Source: Burkholderiales bacterium 39-55-53 (GTDB taxonomy: Bacteria > Pseudomonadota > Gammaproteobacteria > Burkholderiales > Burkholderiaceae_C). Taken from it: a DNA stretch of 64,000 nt. The stretch lies in the NCBI GenBank assembly GCA_002282445.1, contig NCJK01000002.1, positions 124,001 through 188,000 on the forward strand, read 5' to 3'. Made by a program: the position numbers and the translations under genes. The notes under the pieces were generated by a model. That model had not been told where the DNA came from, searched no databases, and saw only the letters and a list, made by a program, of their open reading frames with translations. Position 1 is the first letter of the stretch. The number at the start of each line of letters is the position of its first letter. This document shows positions 15,800 through 24,457 of this stretch, piece after piece.

Positions 15800-16684
15800 A
15801 TGATGAAAACCATGACCAAGACCCTTGCATCTGGCCTGATTTGGATTGGAGCTTGGGCCGCAACCGCTGCCTATGCTGTGAATGACCTGCCCGGCGGCCC
15901 AGCCGTGCGTCAACTGAACATGCACCCACCGGTGACCAAGATTGCAGAAGAGCAACATGCGCTTCATTGGATGATGATGGTGATTTGCACCTTGATCTTC
16001 GTAGCCGTGTTTGGTGTGATGTTCTATTCGATTTGGAAGCACCGCAAGTCCACTGGACACCAACCTGCACACTTCCATGAGTCCATCAAGGTCGAAATCG
16101 CATGGACTTTGGTTCCTCTGATCATTGTTGTCATCATGGCCATCCCCGCCACCAAAGCTGTCGTGGCTGGCAAGGACACATCGAATGCCGACCTCACCAT
16201 CAAAGCGACGGGCCACCAATGGCGCTGGGGTTACGACTACCTTAAAGGTGAAGGCGATGGGATCGCATTCATTTCTTCTCTGGATAACGAACAACGTGTT
16301 TTGTCAAATTCAGGCAATGTCGGCAAAAACATCGATGACTATTTGCTGAAAGTTGACAACCCACTCGTGGTGCCTGTGAATAAAAAAATCCGCATCATCA
16401 CCACCAGCACGGACGTGATTCATGCCTTTGCAGTGCCAGCGTTTGGCATCAAACAAGATGCGATTCCCGGCTTTGTTCGAGACACTTGGTTCAAAGCAGA
16501 AAAAACCGGTGATTTTTATGGCCAGTGCCAAGAGTTGTGTGGCAAAGAGCACGCTTACATGCCCATTCACGTCAAAGTTCTCAGCGAAGCTGACTACTCT
16601 GCATGGGTCAAAGCGCAGCAGACCACCAAAAGCGCAAAGTCCAACACGCCACAGTTAGTCGCTGACGCCAGCGCTGTCAAATAA
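15800..16684 (+). CDS. ctaC: Cytochrome c oxidase subunit II
   Basis: 294 residues. This subunit accepts electrons from cytochrome c through the CuA centre. It has a signal peptide, two membrane helices (about residues 54-75 and 95-115) and a periplasmic cupredoxin domain. The binuclear copper ligands are in CQELCGKEHAYMPIH (about residues 243-257), with the upstream His in DVIHAFAVPAFG. The aromatic electron-entry patch QWRWGYDY is present. It begins the subunit II-I-assembly-III operon. Confidence 0.96.
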   Translation: MMKTMTKTLASGLIWIGAWAATAAYAVNDLPGGPAVRQLNMHPPVTKIAEEQHALHWMMMVICTLIFVAVFGVMFYSIWKHRKSTGHQPAHFHESIKVEIAWTLVPLIIVVIMAIPATKAVVAGKDTSNADLTIKATGHQWRWGYDYLKGEGDGIAFISSLDNEQRVLSNSGNVGKNIDDYLLKVDNPLVVPVNKKIRIITTSTDVIHAFAVPAFGIKQDAIPGFVRDTWFKAEKTGDFYGQCQELCGKEHAYMPIHVKVLSEADYSAWVKAQQTTKSAKSNTPQLVADASAVK

Positions 16685-16707
16685 ATAGTTAAAGAAGAGG
16701 TCCTCAC

Positions 16708-18336
16708 ATGAGCGCAGTAATTGATTCCCACGGTAACGTGGCAGGCCATCATGACCACGATCACCACCACGCCCCCGTTGGTTGGCGTCGATGGGTGTTT
16801 GCCACCAATCACAAAGACATTGGCACACTTTATTTGCTGTTTGCTTTTGTGATGTTGATGTTCGGTGGCGTGTTGGCCTTGCTCATCCGCGCTGAGTTAT
16901 TTCAGCCGGGTCTGCAATTGGTCAACCCAGAGTTGTTCAACCAGCTCACCACCATGCATGGCCTGATCATGGTTTTTGGCGCGATCATGCCGGCGTTCGT
17001 TGGTTTTGCAAACTGGATGATTCCCCTGCAAATTGGCGCGCCTGACATGGCTTTTGCCCGCATGAACAACTTCAGTTTCTGGCTGATGGTTCCTGCTGCA
17101 GCCATGCTCGGCAGCACATTTTTCATGCCTGGCGGTGCACCTGCCACGGGTTGGACGATGTATGCACCGCTCACGATTCAAATGGGCCCATCGATGGACG
17201 TTGCAATTTTTGCAATGCACGTTTTAGGCGCTTCTTCGATCATGGGCTCTATCAACATCGTGGTCACCATCTTGAACATGCGCGCTCCTGGCATGACTCT
17301 GATGAAAATGCCCATGTTTGTTTGGACTTGGTTGATCACCGCTTACCTCTTGATCGCTGTGATGCCTGTGCTCGCTGGCGCGATCACCATGACTTTGACG
17401 GATCGTCACTTTGGCACAACCTTCTTCAACCCAGCTGCCGGTGGTGACCCCATCATGTTCCAGCACATCTTCTGGTTCTTCGGACACCCAGAGGTGTACA
17501 TCATGATCTTGCCGGCTTTTGGCATCGTGAGCCAAGTGGTGCCAGCGTTTGCTCGTAAAAAGCTGTTTGGCTACGCCTCCATGGTTTATGCCACGTCGTC
17601 CATTGCGATCTTGTCTTTCATTGTGTGGGCACACCACATGTACACCACAGGTATGCCAGTCACTGGGCAACTGTTCTTTATGTACGCCACCATGCTGATT
17701 TCCGTTCCGACGGGTGTGAAAGTGTTCAACTGGATTGCCACGATGTGGCGTGGTTCCATGACATTTGAAACGCCAATGCTTTTCGCAGTGGGCTTTATCT
17801 TCGTGTTCACGATGGGTGGATTCACAGGCCTGATCCTGTCTATGGCTCCCATTGACTTGCAATTGCAAGACGGCTACTACGTGGTTGCACACTTCCACTA
17901 TGTGCTCGTCGCTGGCTCATTGTTTGCCATGTTCGCTGGCGTCTATTACTGGCTGCCCAAGTGGACAGGTGTGATGTACAACGAAGGCCGTGGCAAGATT
18001 CACTTCTGGTGGACATTGATCTCTTTCAACGTCACCTTCTTCCCAATGCACTTCTTAGGTCTGGCTGGTATGCCACGCCGTTACGCTGACTATCCTATGC
18101 AGTTCGCTGACTTCAATGCATTGGCTTCGGTTGGCGCATTTGCGTTTGGTATTGCTCAGGTTTATTTCTTTGTGATGGTCGTCCTGCCTTGCATGCGCGG
18201 TCATGGTGAAAAAGCACCACAACGCCCTTGGGAAGGTGCTGAAGGTTTGGAGTGGGAAGTGGCCTCACCTGCCCCGTTCCACACCTTCGAGGTGCCACCC
18301 AAGTTGAACAGTGACGCCACCAAGATCATTGCCTAA
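16708..18336 (+). CDS. ctaD: Cytochrome c oxidase subunit I
   Basis: The 542-residue catalytic subunit with heme a and the heme a3-CuB site reduces O2 and pumps protons. Family marks: TTMHGLIMVFGA (heme a ligand), FFGHPEVYIMILP (CuB His and the cross-linked Tyr), AHHMYTTGMP (two CuB His) and VVAHFHYVLVAGS (heme ligands). About twelve membrane helices. The His-rich start (HHDHDHHHAPVGW) is typical of this subfamily. An AAGAAGAGGTC ribosome-binding region precedes the ATG at 16708. Confidence 0.98.
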   Translation: MSAVIDSHGNVAGHHDHDHHHAPVGWRRWVFATNHKDIGTLYLLFAFVMLMFGGVLALLIRAELFQPGLQLVNPELFNQLTTMHGLIMVFGAIMPAFVGFANWMIPLQIGAPDMAFARMNNFSFWLMVPAAAMLGSTFFMPGGAPATGWTMYAPLTIQMGPSMDVAIFAMHVLGASSIMGSINIVVTILNMRAPGMTLMKMPMFVWTWLITAYLLIAVMPVLAGAITMTLTDRHFGTTFFNPAAGGDPIMFQHIFWFFGHPEVYIMILPAFGIVSQVVPAFARKKLFGYASMVYATSSIAILSFIVWAHHMYTTGMPVTGQLFFMYATMLISVPTGVKVFNWIATMWRGSMTFETPMLFAVGFIFVFTMGGFTGLILSMAPIDLQLQDGYYVVAHFHYVLVAGSLFAMFAGVYYWLPKWTGVMYNEGRGKIHFWWTLISFNVTFFPMHFLGLAGMPRRYADYPMQFADFNALASVGAFAFGIAQVYFFVMVVLPCMRGHGEKAPQRPWEGAEGLEWEVASPAPFHTFEVPPKLNSDATKIIA

Positions 18337-18350
18337 GCGTGACTACCCCC

Positions 18351-18464
18351 ATGAACACTGAACAAAAGAAAAGCAATCTGCGTCTCGCCTTGATCTTGGC
18401 GAGCGTGGTTGCCGTGTTCTTTTGCGGCTTTATTTTCAAAATCACTTTGTTAGGCAAAGCATGA
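18351..18464 (+). CDS. Cytochrome oxidase small assembly protein
   Basis: A 37-residue single-helix protein: MNTEQKKSNLRLALILASV, then a hydrophobic stretch ending ITLLGKA. It overlaps ctaG by ATGA (stop 18462-18464, ctaG ATG 18461) and follows ctaD by 14 bases. Such tiny proteins between coxA and ctaG are conserved in Burkholderiales and annotated as assembly factors, but their precise role is unclear. It is short enough to be missed by gene callers. Confidence 0.8.
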   Translation: MNTEQKKSNLRLALILASVVAVFFCGFIFKITLLGKA

Positions 18465-19060
18465 ACATCAACGGCAGAAACGTCAGCCTGATGGGCAAGC
18501 TTTCTGCCATCGCACTTGGCATGTTTGCCTTTGGCTACATGCTTGTGCCTATGTACAAAGCATTTTGCGAATGGACCGGCGTCAACGTACTCGCTCTCAG
18601 CGAGCGCGAAGCATCTGGCTCTATGAATGGCCGAGCAGGACTCAACAACACGCAAGTCGACAGCTCCCGCACCATCACGGTGGAGTTTGACACGAACGTA
18701 CGCGGGCCATGGAACTTCGCGCCCGAAAAACGCTTTGTTGAAGTCCACCCAGGTGAACTCGTGACGGTGATGTTTGAATTTCAAAACATCCAAGACCGAA
18801 CCATGTCCGCTCAAGCGATACCAAGCTACGCGCCACGCGAAGCTCAGTCGCATTTCAATAAATTGGAATGCTTTTGCTTCAACGAATATTCTTTGTCGCC
18901 CGGCGAGAAGAAGTCATGGCCTGTGGTGTTTTATGTATCGCCCAAAATTTCTAAAGATGTGAAGACGATCACCTTGTCTTACACGTTCTTTGAAGTTGGC
19001 TCTACTGTCCCCTCTGCATCGATCAAACCAATTGAGATTGGGGCTGGCAATGAGTCATGA
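18461..19060 (+). CDS. ctaG: Cytochrome c oxidase assembly protein CtaG (Cox11-like)
   Basis: A 199-residue copper chaperone that delivers copper to the CuB site of subunit I. One N-terminal membrane helix (about residues 10-30) precedes the periplasmic beta domain. The copper-binding cysteines are in KLECFCFNEY, and FCEWTGVNV near residue 35 is also conserved. Start ATG at 18461 overlaps the preceding stop; the end overlaps the DUF2970 gene by 11 bases. Confidence 0.95.
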   Translation: MNINGRNVSLMGKLSAIALGMFAFGYMLVPMYKAFCEWTGVNVLALSEREASGSMNGRAGLNNTQVDSSRTITVEFDTNVRGPWNFAPEKRFVEVHPGELVTVMFEFQNIQDRTMSAQAIPSYAPREAQSHFNKLECFCFNEYSLSPGEKKSWPVVFYVSPKISKDVKTITLSYTFFEVGSTVPSASIKPIEIGAGNES

Positions 19061-19259
19061 ACCAGAAAATGTGCCGCTCTGGCGTTCAACGCTGCGCGCA
19101 TTCCAAGCGATTTCTTGGTCTTTTTTTGGCATTCGCAAACGAAGCGAATCCAACACTGACTTGTCCCAAGTTAAACCAGCTCAGCTAATTTTTGTGGGCT
19201 TGGTATCGGGTTTGATTTTTGTACTTGTTTTGGTCCTAGTGGTCAATTCGATTGTTTAG
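19050..19259 (+). CDS. DUF2970 family membrane protein
   Basis: 69 residues: a soluble start with WRSTLRAFQAISWSFFGIRK (the family signature), then one C-terminal membrane helix. It begins inside the end of ctaG and precedes ctaE by 18 bases. The same order is kept in many betaproteobacterial cox operons. Function unknown, presumably assembly or stability of the oxidase. Confidence 0.85.
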   Translation: MSHEPENVPLWRSTLRAFQAISWSFFGIRKRSESNTDLSQVKPAQLIFVGLVSGLIFVLVLVLVVNSIV

Positions 19260-19277
19260 ATTTTTCAGGAGAGAAGC

Positions 19278-20162
19278 ATGAGTGCCAATTCGCACGGGTC
19301 CGTTCCAAACTACTACGTCCCTGAACCGTCACGCCATCCGGCCATGGCTGCGCTAGGCCTGTTCTTCATCATCATGGGTGCAAGCCAATGGGTGAATGAT
19401 TCCAGCTGGGGGCCGTATGCCCTGCTCTTTGGCATGCTGATCCTATTGACCGTTCTGTATCAGTGGTTTGGTGATGCCATCCATGAAAGCGAATCAGGCG
19501 AGTATGGCGACAACATCGATGCCTCGTTTCGCTGGAGTATGAGTTGGTTCATCTTCTCTGAAGTCATGTTCTTCGGCGCTTTTTTTGGCGCACTCTGGTG
19601 GGCTCGCGTTCACTCTGTGCCAGCACTGGGTGATCCCGACAACTTTTCAGTCCTCTGGCCAGATTTCAAGGCCATTTGGCCGAGCGTGGCCGCTGGTGCA
19701 ACTGCCTCACCCGCACAAATCATTGAGCCGTTTGTCACCATGTCGCCACTTTGGCTGCCCACGATCAACACAGCATTGCTGTTGAGCTCTGGTGTCACCA
19801 TCACCATTGCACACCATGCCATGCGTGAAAACGACCGTAGCAAAACGATCCTTTTCATGTGGATGACTGTACTTTTCGGTGTTGTCTTCTTGGGGCTACA
19901 AGGCTATGAGTACTACCATGCCTACACAGACTTGAATCTCAAGTTGACCTCCGGCATTTTTGGCTCTACCTTTTTTATGCTGACCGGATTTCACGGCTTC
20001 CACGTCTTCTTAGGGACGTTGATGTTGATCATCATCACCTTGCGTTTACAAAAAGGCCATTTCACCGCTGAGCGTCACTTTGGATTTGAAGGGGTTGCTT
20101 GGTATTGGCACTTTGTAGACGTTGTGTGGCTGGGCCTCTACATCTTGGTCTACTGGCTATAA
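19278..20162 (+). CDS. ctaE: Cytochrome c oxidase subunit III
   Basis: 294 residues with about seven membrane helices. Recognised by PSRHPAMAALG near the start, FSEVMFFGAFFGALWW (about residues 92-107), TGFHGFHVFLGT (about 235-246) and the end YWHFVDVVWLGLYILVYWL. It supports O2 access and turnover stability of subunit I. AGGAGAG lies upstream of the ATG. A terminator follows. Confidence 0.96.
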   Translation: MSANSHGSVPNYYVPEPSRHPAMAALGLFFIIMGASQWVNDSSWGPYALLFGMLILLTVLYQWFGDAIHESESGEYGDNIDASFRWSMSWFIFSEVMFFGAFFGALWWARVHSVPALGDPDNFSVLWPDFKAIWPSVAAGATASPAQIIEPFVTMSPLWLPTINTALLLSSGVTITIAHHAMRENDRSKTILFMWMTVLFGVVFLGLQGYEYYHAYTDLNLKLTSGIFGSTFFMLTGFHGFHVFLGTLMLIIITLRLQKGHFTAERHFGFEGVAWYWHFVDVVWLGLYILVYWL

Positions 20163-20181
20163 GAGATTTCAAGCTTTCAAC

Positions 20182-20211
20182 AAAAAGGCCGTTTCAACCA
20201 ACGGCCTTTTT
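20182..20211 (+). terminator. Bidirectional rho-independent terminator
   Basis: AAAAAGGCCGT and ACGGCCTTTTT form an 11-bp stem with an eight-base loop and T-runs on both sides. It ends the ctaC-ctaE operon on the plus strand and the convergent twin-TM gene on the minus strand. Confidence 0.85.
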
Positions 20212-20230
20212 TAATCACGGAAATAAAAAT

Positions 20231-20455
20231 TTACAGTTGGCCTGGAATGATGCCTGTAGGTTGAATAATGCCCAGAGACCAAGAAATCAAAATCAACAAG
20301 AACAAAATCACCGAAATGGCAATGCGAAACGTCAAGGCACGCGCCATATTTTTCTTTTGAACGCCCTTGGTATCTGAACCCCTCAACATGAACAGACCTG
20401 CCGCACCTAAGCTGATGAGGATGCCTACAAACGCCAAGGTAATGAAGATAGTCAT
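20231..20455 (-). CDS. Twin transmembrane protein
   Basis: 74 residues with two membrane helices (about residues 3-24 and 44-64) joined by a basic loop (MLRGSDTKGVQKKNMARAL). Small proteins of this kind sit beside SURF1 in betaproteobacterial cox clusters. Its direction is opposite to its neighbours. Role unknown. Confidence 0.78.
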   Translation of the reverse strand: MTIFITLAFVGILISLGAAGLFMLRGSDTKGVQKKNMARALTFRIAISVILFLLILISWSLGIIQPTGIIPGQL

Positions 20456-20503
20456 GGCTTCTATTATGACTTTTAAATTCGGTTCTTGTTAATTAGACAA
20501 CTG

Positions 20504-21268
20504 ATGCAAACACACTTCTCATCACAGCATCTTTTCTCACGGCATTGGTGGCTCATTTTGTTGGCCACGACGTGCATGACTGTTCTCACCATTCGGCTTG
20601 GATTTTGGCAACTTGGGCGCGCCCAACAAAAAGAAGCAACTTATCAACTCGAAATGGCCAATGCCGACTTGCCTGCACTGGGAGTAAATGACTTTTTGTA
20701 TACCCCTCCCCTTGCCGAAGCCAACCTCCAGCGTCGCATCGAAGTCAACGGCCAGTGGCTCAACCAATGGACCATCTTCCTTGAAAATCGCACGATGCAA
20801 GGCAAGCCCGGATTTTGGGTGTTGACGCCTTTACAAATTGCGCCCGGTAAGGCCCTGTTGGTACAAAGAGGCTGGGTGGCAAGAGACCTGATTTACAGCG
20901 ACAAGCTCCCTGCCATCGATACACCGCGTGGCGTTGTCGAAGTGCAAGGTCGCTGGATCCCTGCGCCATCGGTCATGTATGAACTGACAAGCAAACCCGA
21001 CAACCTTTCGGACCGTCATGGATTTGCTACCCTGAGGCAAAATGTCGACGTCAAGTTACTTGCAGACGAGACAGGCTTAGAGTTGCTCGCCAATGTGCGT
21101 CAAACTGGCGCACCCTCTGAGGGCCTGCAACGCGACTGGTCAAGCAGTCTCTCGGGTGCAGACAAAAATCGAGCTTATGCCTTGCAGTGGTTTGCTCTGG
21201 CTGCTTTATGTGCTGGACTCTTCACATGGTTCCAAATTATTCAGAAACTTAGACATGACTCCCGCTAA
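20504..21268 (+). CDS. SURF1 family cytochrome oxidase assembly protein
   Basis: 254 residues. SURF1 helps insert heme a into subunit I. N- and C-terminal membrane helices (about residues 15-37 and 222-242) flank a periplasmic domain carrying LGFWQLGRAQQKE, GKPGFWVLTPL and LVQRGWVARD. The ATG at 20504 gives the normal start. The end overlaps the next gene by 14 bases. Confidence 0.93.
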   Translation: MQTHFSSQHLFSRHWWLILLATTCMTVLTIRLGFWQLGRAQQKEATYQLEMANADLPALGVNDFLYTPPLAEANLQRRIEVNGQWLNQWTIFLENRTMQGKPGFWVLTPLQIAPGKALLVQRGWVARDLIYSDKLPAIDTPRGVVEVQGRWIPAPSVMYELTSKPDNLSDRHGFATLRQNVDVKLLADETGLELLANVRQTGAPSEGLQRDWSSSLSGADKNRAYALQWFALAALCAGLFTWFQIIQKLRHDSR

Positions 21269-21947
21269 TCCCCCCCCGCAAAAACCAATTGAACTCACCG
21301 TCTACGATTTACCCTCGCCCGTAGACGCAGCGATTCAAGACAGCTCGCGTACGCGCGCAGGCCGAATCCGCATGCTGATGGTGTTTGCGATTTGTGCGGC
21401 CCCCATGTTGCTGTCGTATTTTTCTTACTACGTGATTCGACCCCAAAGCATTTCTGCATTTGGTGAATTGATTGAGCCACAACGTGACTTACCTTCAATC
21501 AAGGTGAAGCAACTCGATGGACAAGCCATTGATTTCACTCAGCTACGGGGGCAATGGCTGTTTGTCGCGACCACCAGCGGTAAATGTGAAGCAGATTGTG
21601 AAAAGTTACTCTACATACAACGTCAGTTGCATAAAGGCTTAGGCAAACAGCAAGACAAGTTAGAACGCGTATGGCTTGTCTCTGATGATGCGCCGGTGTC
21701 CCCTCTTTTGGTGGAAGCTCTGCAAGGTGCAACCATCTTACGTATCGACCCTAAGGCCTTGGAGCAATGGCTCTACCCGTCTCAAGGACACCTACTCAGC
21801 GACCATCTCTATTTGGTTGATCCGATGGGTCATTGGATGATGCGCTTCCCACCCAATATTGAAGCGCCCGAAGCTGCCTCAAAAATCAAACGTGACCTAG
21901 AGCGCTTGCTGCGCGCAGCCAGCTCATGGGATCAACCTGGACGTTGA
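21255..21947 (+). CDS. SCO-like thioredoxin-fold protein of the cox cluster
   Basis: 230 residues. One membrane helix (about residues 39-62) precedes a periplasmic domain. In it, RGQWLFVATTSGKCEADCEKL places Cys111 and Cys115 as CxxxC, the copper-binding spacing of SCO1/SenC proteins. SDHLYLVDPMG (about residues 184-194) supplies a His where SCO has its third ligand. Sequence similarity to classical SCO is otherwise weak, and databases usually list such genes as hypothetical. Copper delivery to CuA would fit, since no other SCO gene is in the cluster. That is inference. Confidence 0.65.
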   Translation: MTPANPPPQKPIELTVYDLPSPVDAAIQDSSRTRAGRIRMLMVFAICAAPMLLSYFSYYVIRPQSISAFGELIEPQRDLPSIKVKQLDGQAIDFTQLRGQWLFVATTSGKCEADCEKLLYIQRQLHKGLGKQQDKLERVWLVSDDAPVSPLLVEALQGATILRIDPKALEQWLYPSQGHLLSDHLYLVDPMGHWMMRFPPNIEAPEAASKIKRDLERLLRAASSWDQPGR

Positions 21948-21948
21948 A

Positions 21949-22380
21949 ATGAAAAACAAAACCTTGGCCACTTGGCTGGCCTTCCTCTTGGGTCCCTTGG
22001 GCTTTCACAGGTTCTATTTATTTGGCCGTCAAGACACACTTGGCTGGTTACTCCCCATTCCAACGGCACTCGGCGTTTACGGTTTCGAACGGGTTAGCCA
22101 ATACGGCTTAGACGATGTGGTGAGCTGGTGGCTGTTGCCCATTTTTGGGCTCTTGCTGACAGGAACATGCCTCAATGCCATCATCTATGGATTGATGAGC
22201 CCTGAGGCTTGGAACCGTCGCTTTAACCCAGATGCAGACCCCTTAGACAAGGCAGGTCAAACCCAATGGGCCACGATCGGCGCAATTGTCATGAGTCTGA
22301 TGATCGGCACAGTTGCCATGTTGTCTGCCATGGCCTATGCATTCCAGCGCTACTTTGAGACAACCATGCCCCTCAACTAA
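21949..22380 (+). CDS. TM2-like membrane protein
   Basis: 143 residues. The start resembles the TM2 domain (KNKTLATWLAFLLGPLGFHRFYLFG), here quoted as KNKTLATWLAFLLGP and GFHRFYLFG. Three to four membrane helices are visible. It begins one base after the previous stop, so it is translated with the cox assembly genes. Role unknown. Confidence 0.72.
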   Translation: MKNKTLATWLAFLLGPLGFHRFYLFGRQDTLGWLLPIPTALGVYGFERVSQYGLDDVVSWWLLPIFGLLLTGTCLNAIIYGLMSPEAWNRRFNPDADPLDKAGQTQWATIGAIVMSLMIGTVAMLSAMAYAFQRYFETTMPLN

Positions 22381-22477
22381 AAATAGGGATATCTGGGTCT
22401 GTCGCATGTTTTGCGCGTAATGCATTTAAGATATTTTCAATTTTTTCACTCACAAGCCTGATTCAGGAGTTCCAAAC

Positions 22478-23476
22478 TTGTCCACCCTCCGTCAAAAACT
22501 TCTGATTCTTGGCATCATCTTGACGCTATCTGTCGTCAGTCTTGGCGCATACGTCCGATTGTCAGATGCAGGTCTAGGCTGCCCTGACTGGCCCGGTTGC
22601 TATGGCAAATTGCTGGGCGTTCCCGACAACCACGCCGAAATTAGCCACGCTGAAAGCGTCTTTCCAAACGCGCCTGTCGAAATTGACAAGGCTTGGAAAG
22701 AAATGATTCATCGCTATCTCGCCAGCGGCTTGGGATTCTTGATCCTCGTTTTGGCTGCGACAGCCATTTGGCCCAGAAAAACCTCCACCAATGTTGCGCC
22801 CTACGTCTTTTTGGTGGCCTTGGTAGGTGTGCAAGGTGCACTAGGCATGCTCACAGTCACTTGGCTGTTAAAACCCGTCATCGTGACCCTCCACTTGCTG
22901 GGGGGTATGCTGATACTTGCAACCTTGGTCAGCATGCACACCAAGGAAACCCAGAATCCCTCGAAAACAAGCCTGTTTTCTACTCAATCAGCGTCTTGGC
23001 TTGTCACCGCCATCATCATGCTGCAAATCGCTCTAGGCGGCTGGACCAGCACCAATTACGCCGCGATGGCATGCACAGACTACCCACTCTGCCAAGGGCA
23101 ATGGATTCCCGCTGATCTTGATTGGTCTCACGCATTCGTCTTCAACCGCGAACTGGGCCAAACCAGCGATGGCCAAATGCTCAGTCTGCAAACCCTCACA
23201 GCGATTCATTGGACACATCGCACCTTCGCTTTGGTGGTTCTCGCTGCCTGCGTTGCCATGGCGTTGCATCTGAGGAAAAAGGCAGGCACAGCCACGATGG
23301 GAAATTGGCTTTTGGCAGCCATTTTGTTCCAGGTCGTGGTGGGCATCAGCAATGTCTGGCTCCAATGGCCCTTAGGTTTGGCCGTCTTGCACAACACTGG
23401 CGCTGCCGTCTTGTTAGCCATTTCGGTGTTCATCAGTGTTCGGCTGGGACGCAGCAGAACTGCTGAATACGCTTAA
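22478..23476 (+). CDS. ctaA: Heme A synthase (COX15/CtaA family)
   Basis: A 332-residue, eight-helix membrane enzyme that oxidises heme O to heme A. Marks: SDAGLGCPDWPGCYGK (about residues 30-45), MIHRYLASGLGF (about 73-84), the second half repeat with CTDYPLCQG and IHWTHRTFAL, and HNTGAAVLL near the end. The start is a TTG at 22478 with AGGAG eight bases upstream; no better ATG exists. It completes heme A synthesis together with ctaB at 14.1-15.0 kb. Confidence 0.93.
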   Translation: MSTLRQKLLILGIILTLSVVSLGAYVRLSDAGLGCPDWPGCYGKLLGVPDNHAEISHAESVFPNAPVEIDKAWKEMIHRYLASGLGFLILVLAATAIWPRKTSTNVAPYVFLVALVGVQGALGMLTVTWLLKPVIVTLHLLGGMLILATLVSMHTKETQNPSKTSLFSTQSASWLVTAIIMLQIALGGWTSTNYAAMACTDYPLCQGQWIPADLDWSHAFVFNRELGQTSDGQMLSLQTLTAIHWTHRTFALVVLAACVAMALHLRKKAGTATMGNWLLAAILFQVVVGISNVWLQWPLGLAVLHNTGAAVLLAISVFISVRLGRSRTAEYA

Positions 23477-23557
23477 TTCATATGGATGTGCGTTCAAGCC
23501 TTGTAAAAAATGCTCTCACGCACTCAAGTTTGACTAAGGTCATGCCGATAAACGGTG

Positions 23558-24169
23558 ATGGCCATTGAAACGACAGAAGCAACTCAAGATCTCAACCCCA
23601 CCACACCAGAGGTGGGGCTTGAGGCTGCTCCTTCCACGACTGAGACTGAAATTAACGCAGCAGATGCAACATCTGATGCGGAGTTAACTTCATCAGCTTC
23701 CGAAACTGAGAACGCCCTCCCTCCCGCGGAGGAGGCAACACAGGACAGTACTTCTGAGACAGTTCAAGCGGATGCGGCCGCGAACACAGAAGAAGTAAGC
23801 CCGGAAGTTAAACCACCGGACGACATCGATCCTTTCATCACCAAAGCCTGCGAAACCATTCAGCATGAAGTCGATGACGCAGAGTTAGATAAGTTTTTAC
23901 GCTCTCACATCAAAACTTTCCGCGAAGAATGGGATGCCATGTCGGATACGGCCAAAGACGCCTACCTGCACATGATGACCTCGCAGTTGCTGCAGCGCAA
24001 AGCATCAACCACGCGCATCATGCTTTACGAAGAACTGAAGCTGCCTGTGCCATCGGCACAAACTAAACTGTTTGAATCCCTCAAACAGTCTCAGATCAAG
24101 CCCAAGAAGTGCATCCCTGTGTTGCTGATGCCACCTAACTTGCGCCCTACTTATTCCCTGAAGAAGTAG
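23558..24169 (+). CDS. Hypothetical protein with acidic low-complexity N-terminus
   Basis: 203 residues. The first 95 are rich in Glu, Thr, Ala and Ser with almost no Lys or Arg, so probably disordered. The rest is a helical domain (DPFITKACETIQHEVDDAEL to KCIPVLLMPPNLRP). ATG at 23558; a GTG directly before it extends the frame by one codon. It overlaps the convergent gene at 24147 by 23 bases. No family recognised. Confidence 0.68.
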   Translation: MAIETTEATQDLNPTTPEVGLEAAPSTTETEINAADATSDAELTSSASETENALPPAEEATQDSTSETVQADAAANTEEVSPEVKPPDDIDPFITKACETIQHEVDDAELDKFLRSHIKTFREEWDAMSDTAKDAYLHMMTSQLLQRKASTTRIMLYEELKLPVPSAQTKLFESLKQSQIKPKKCIPVLLMPPNLRPTYSLKK

Positions 24170-24443
24170 TCTTCGCTTTTAAGTAATCAGCTAGGCCCGC
24201 GTTATTGAGTCGGACGCCCCCACCGCTGTCTTTGGCCACAGCGCCACGAATTTGCTTCAGCAGCAAACCTTTCACATCACCCTGCATGGCTTGCGTGCGC
24301 AGCGCCACATAGCGCACTTGTGCTTTGGCTGTGTCCATTTTGGATTCGGACATGGCTTGCAGCCACAGCCCATCATCACGTTTACCCGCCTCTAGCTCGC
24401 GCAAAACCAAAGCGCGAACCATATTGGAAGATGTGTCAGACAT
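24147..24443 (-). CDS. Hypothetical small protein
   Basis: 98 residues, mostly helical (ALVLRELEAGKRDDGLWLQA near the start, then AQVRYVALRTQAMQG). A GGAG sequence lies 11 bases upstream of the ATG. It lies 14 bases downstream of the DsbA-family gene on the same strand, probably one transcript. No signal peptide or membrane segment; function not recognised. Confidence 0.68.
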   Translation of the reverse strand: MSDTSSNMVRALVLRELEAGKRDDGLWLQAMSESKMDTAKAQVRYVALRTQAMQGDVKGLLLKQIRGAVAKDSGGGVRLNNAGLADYLKAKTTSSGNK

Positions 24444-24457
24444 AAAGCACCAACTCC

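Noticed and set aside
21093-21254. N-terminal extension of the SCO-like protein inside SURF1
   Set aside because: The ATG at 21255 gives a normal short overlap and leaves the membrane anchor intact; the upstream part is a frame-shifted SURF1 sequence.
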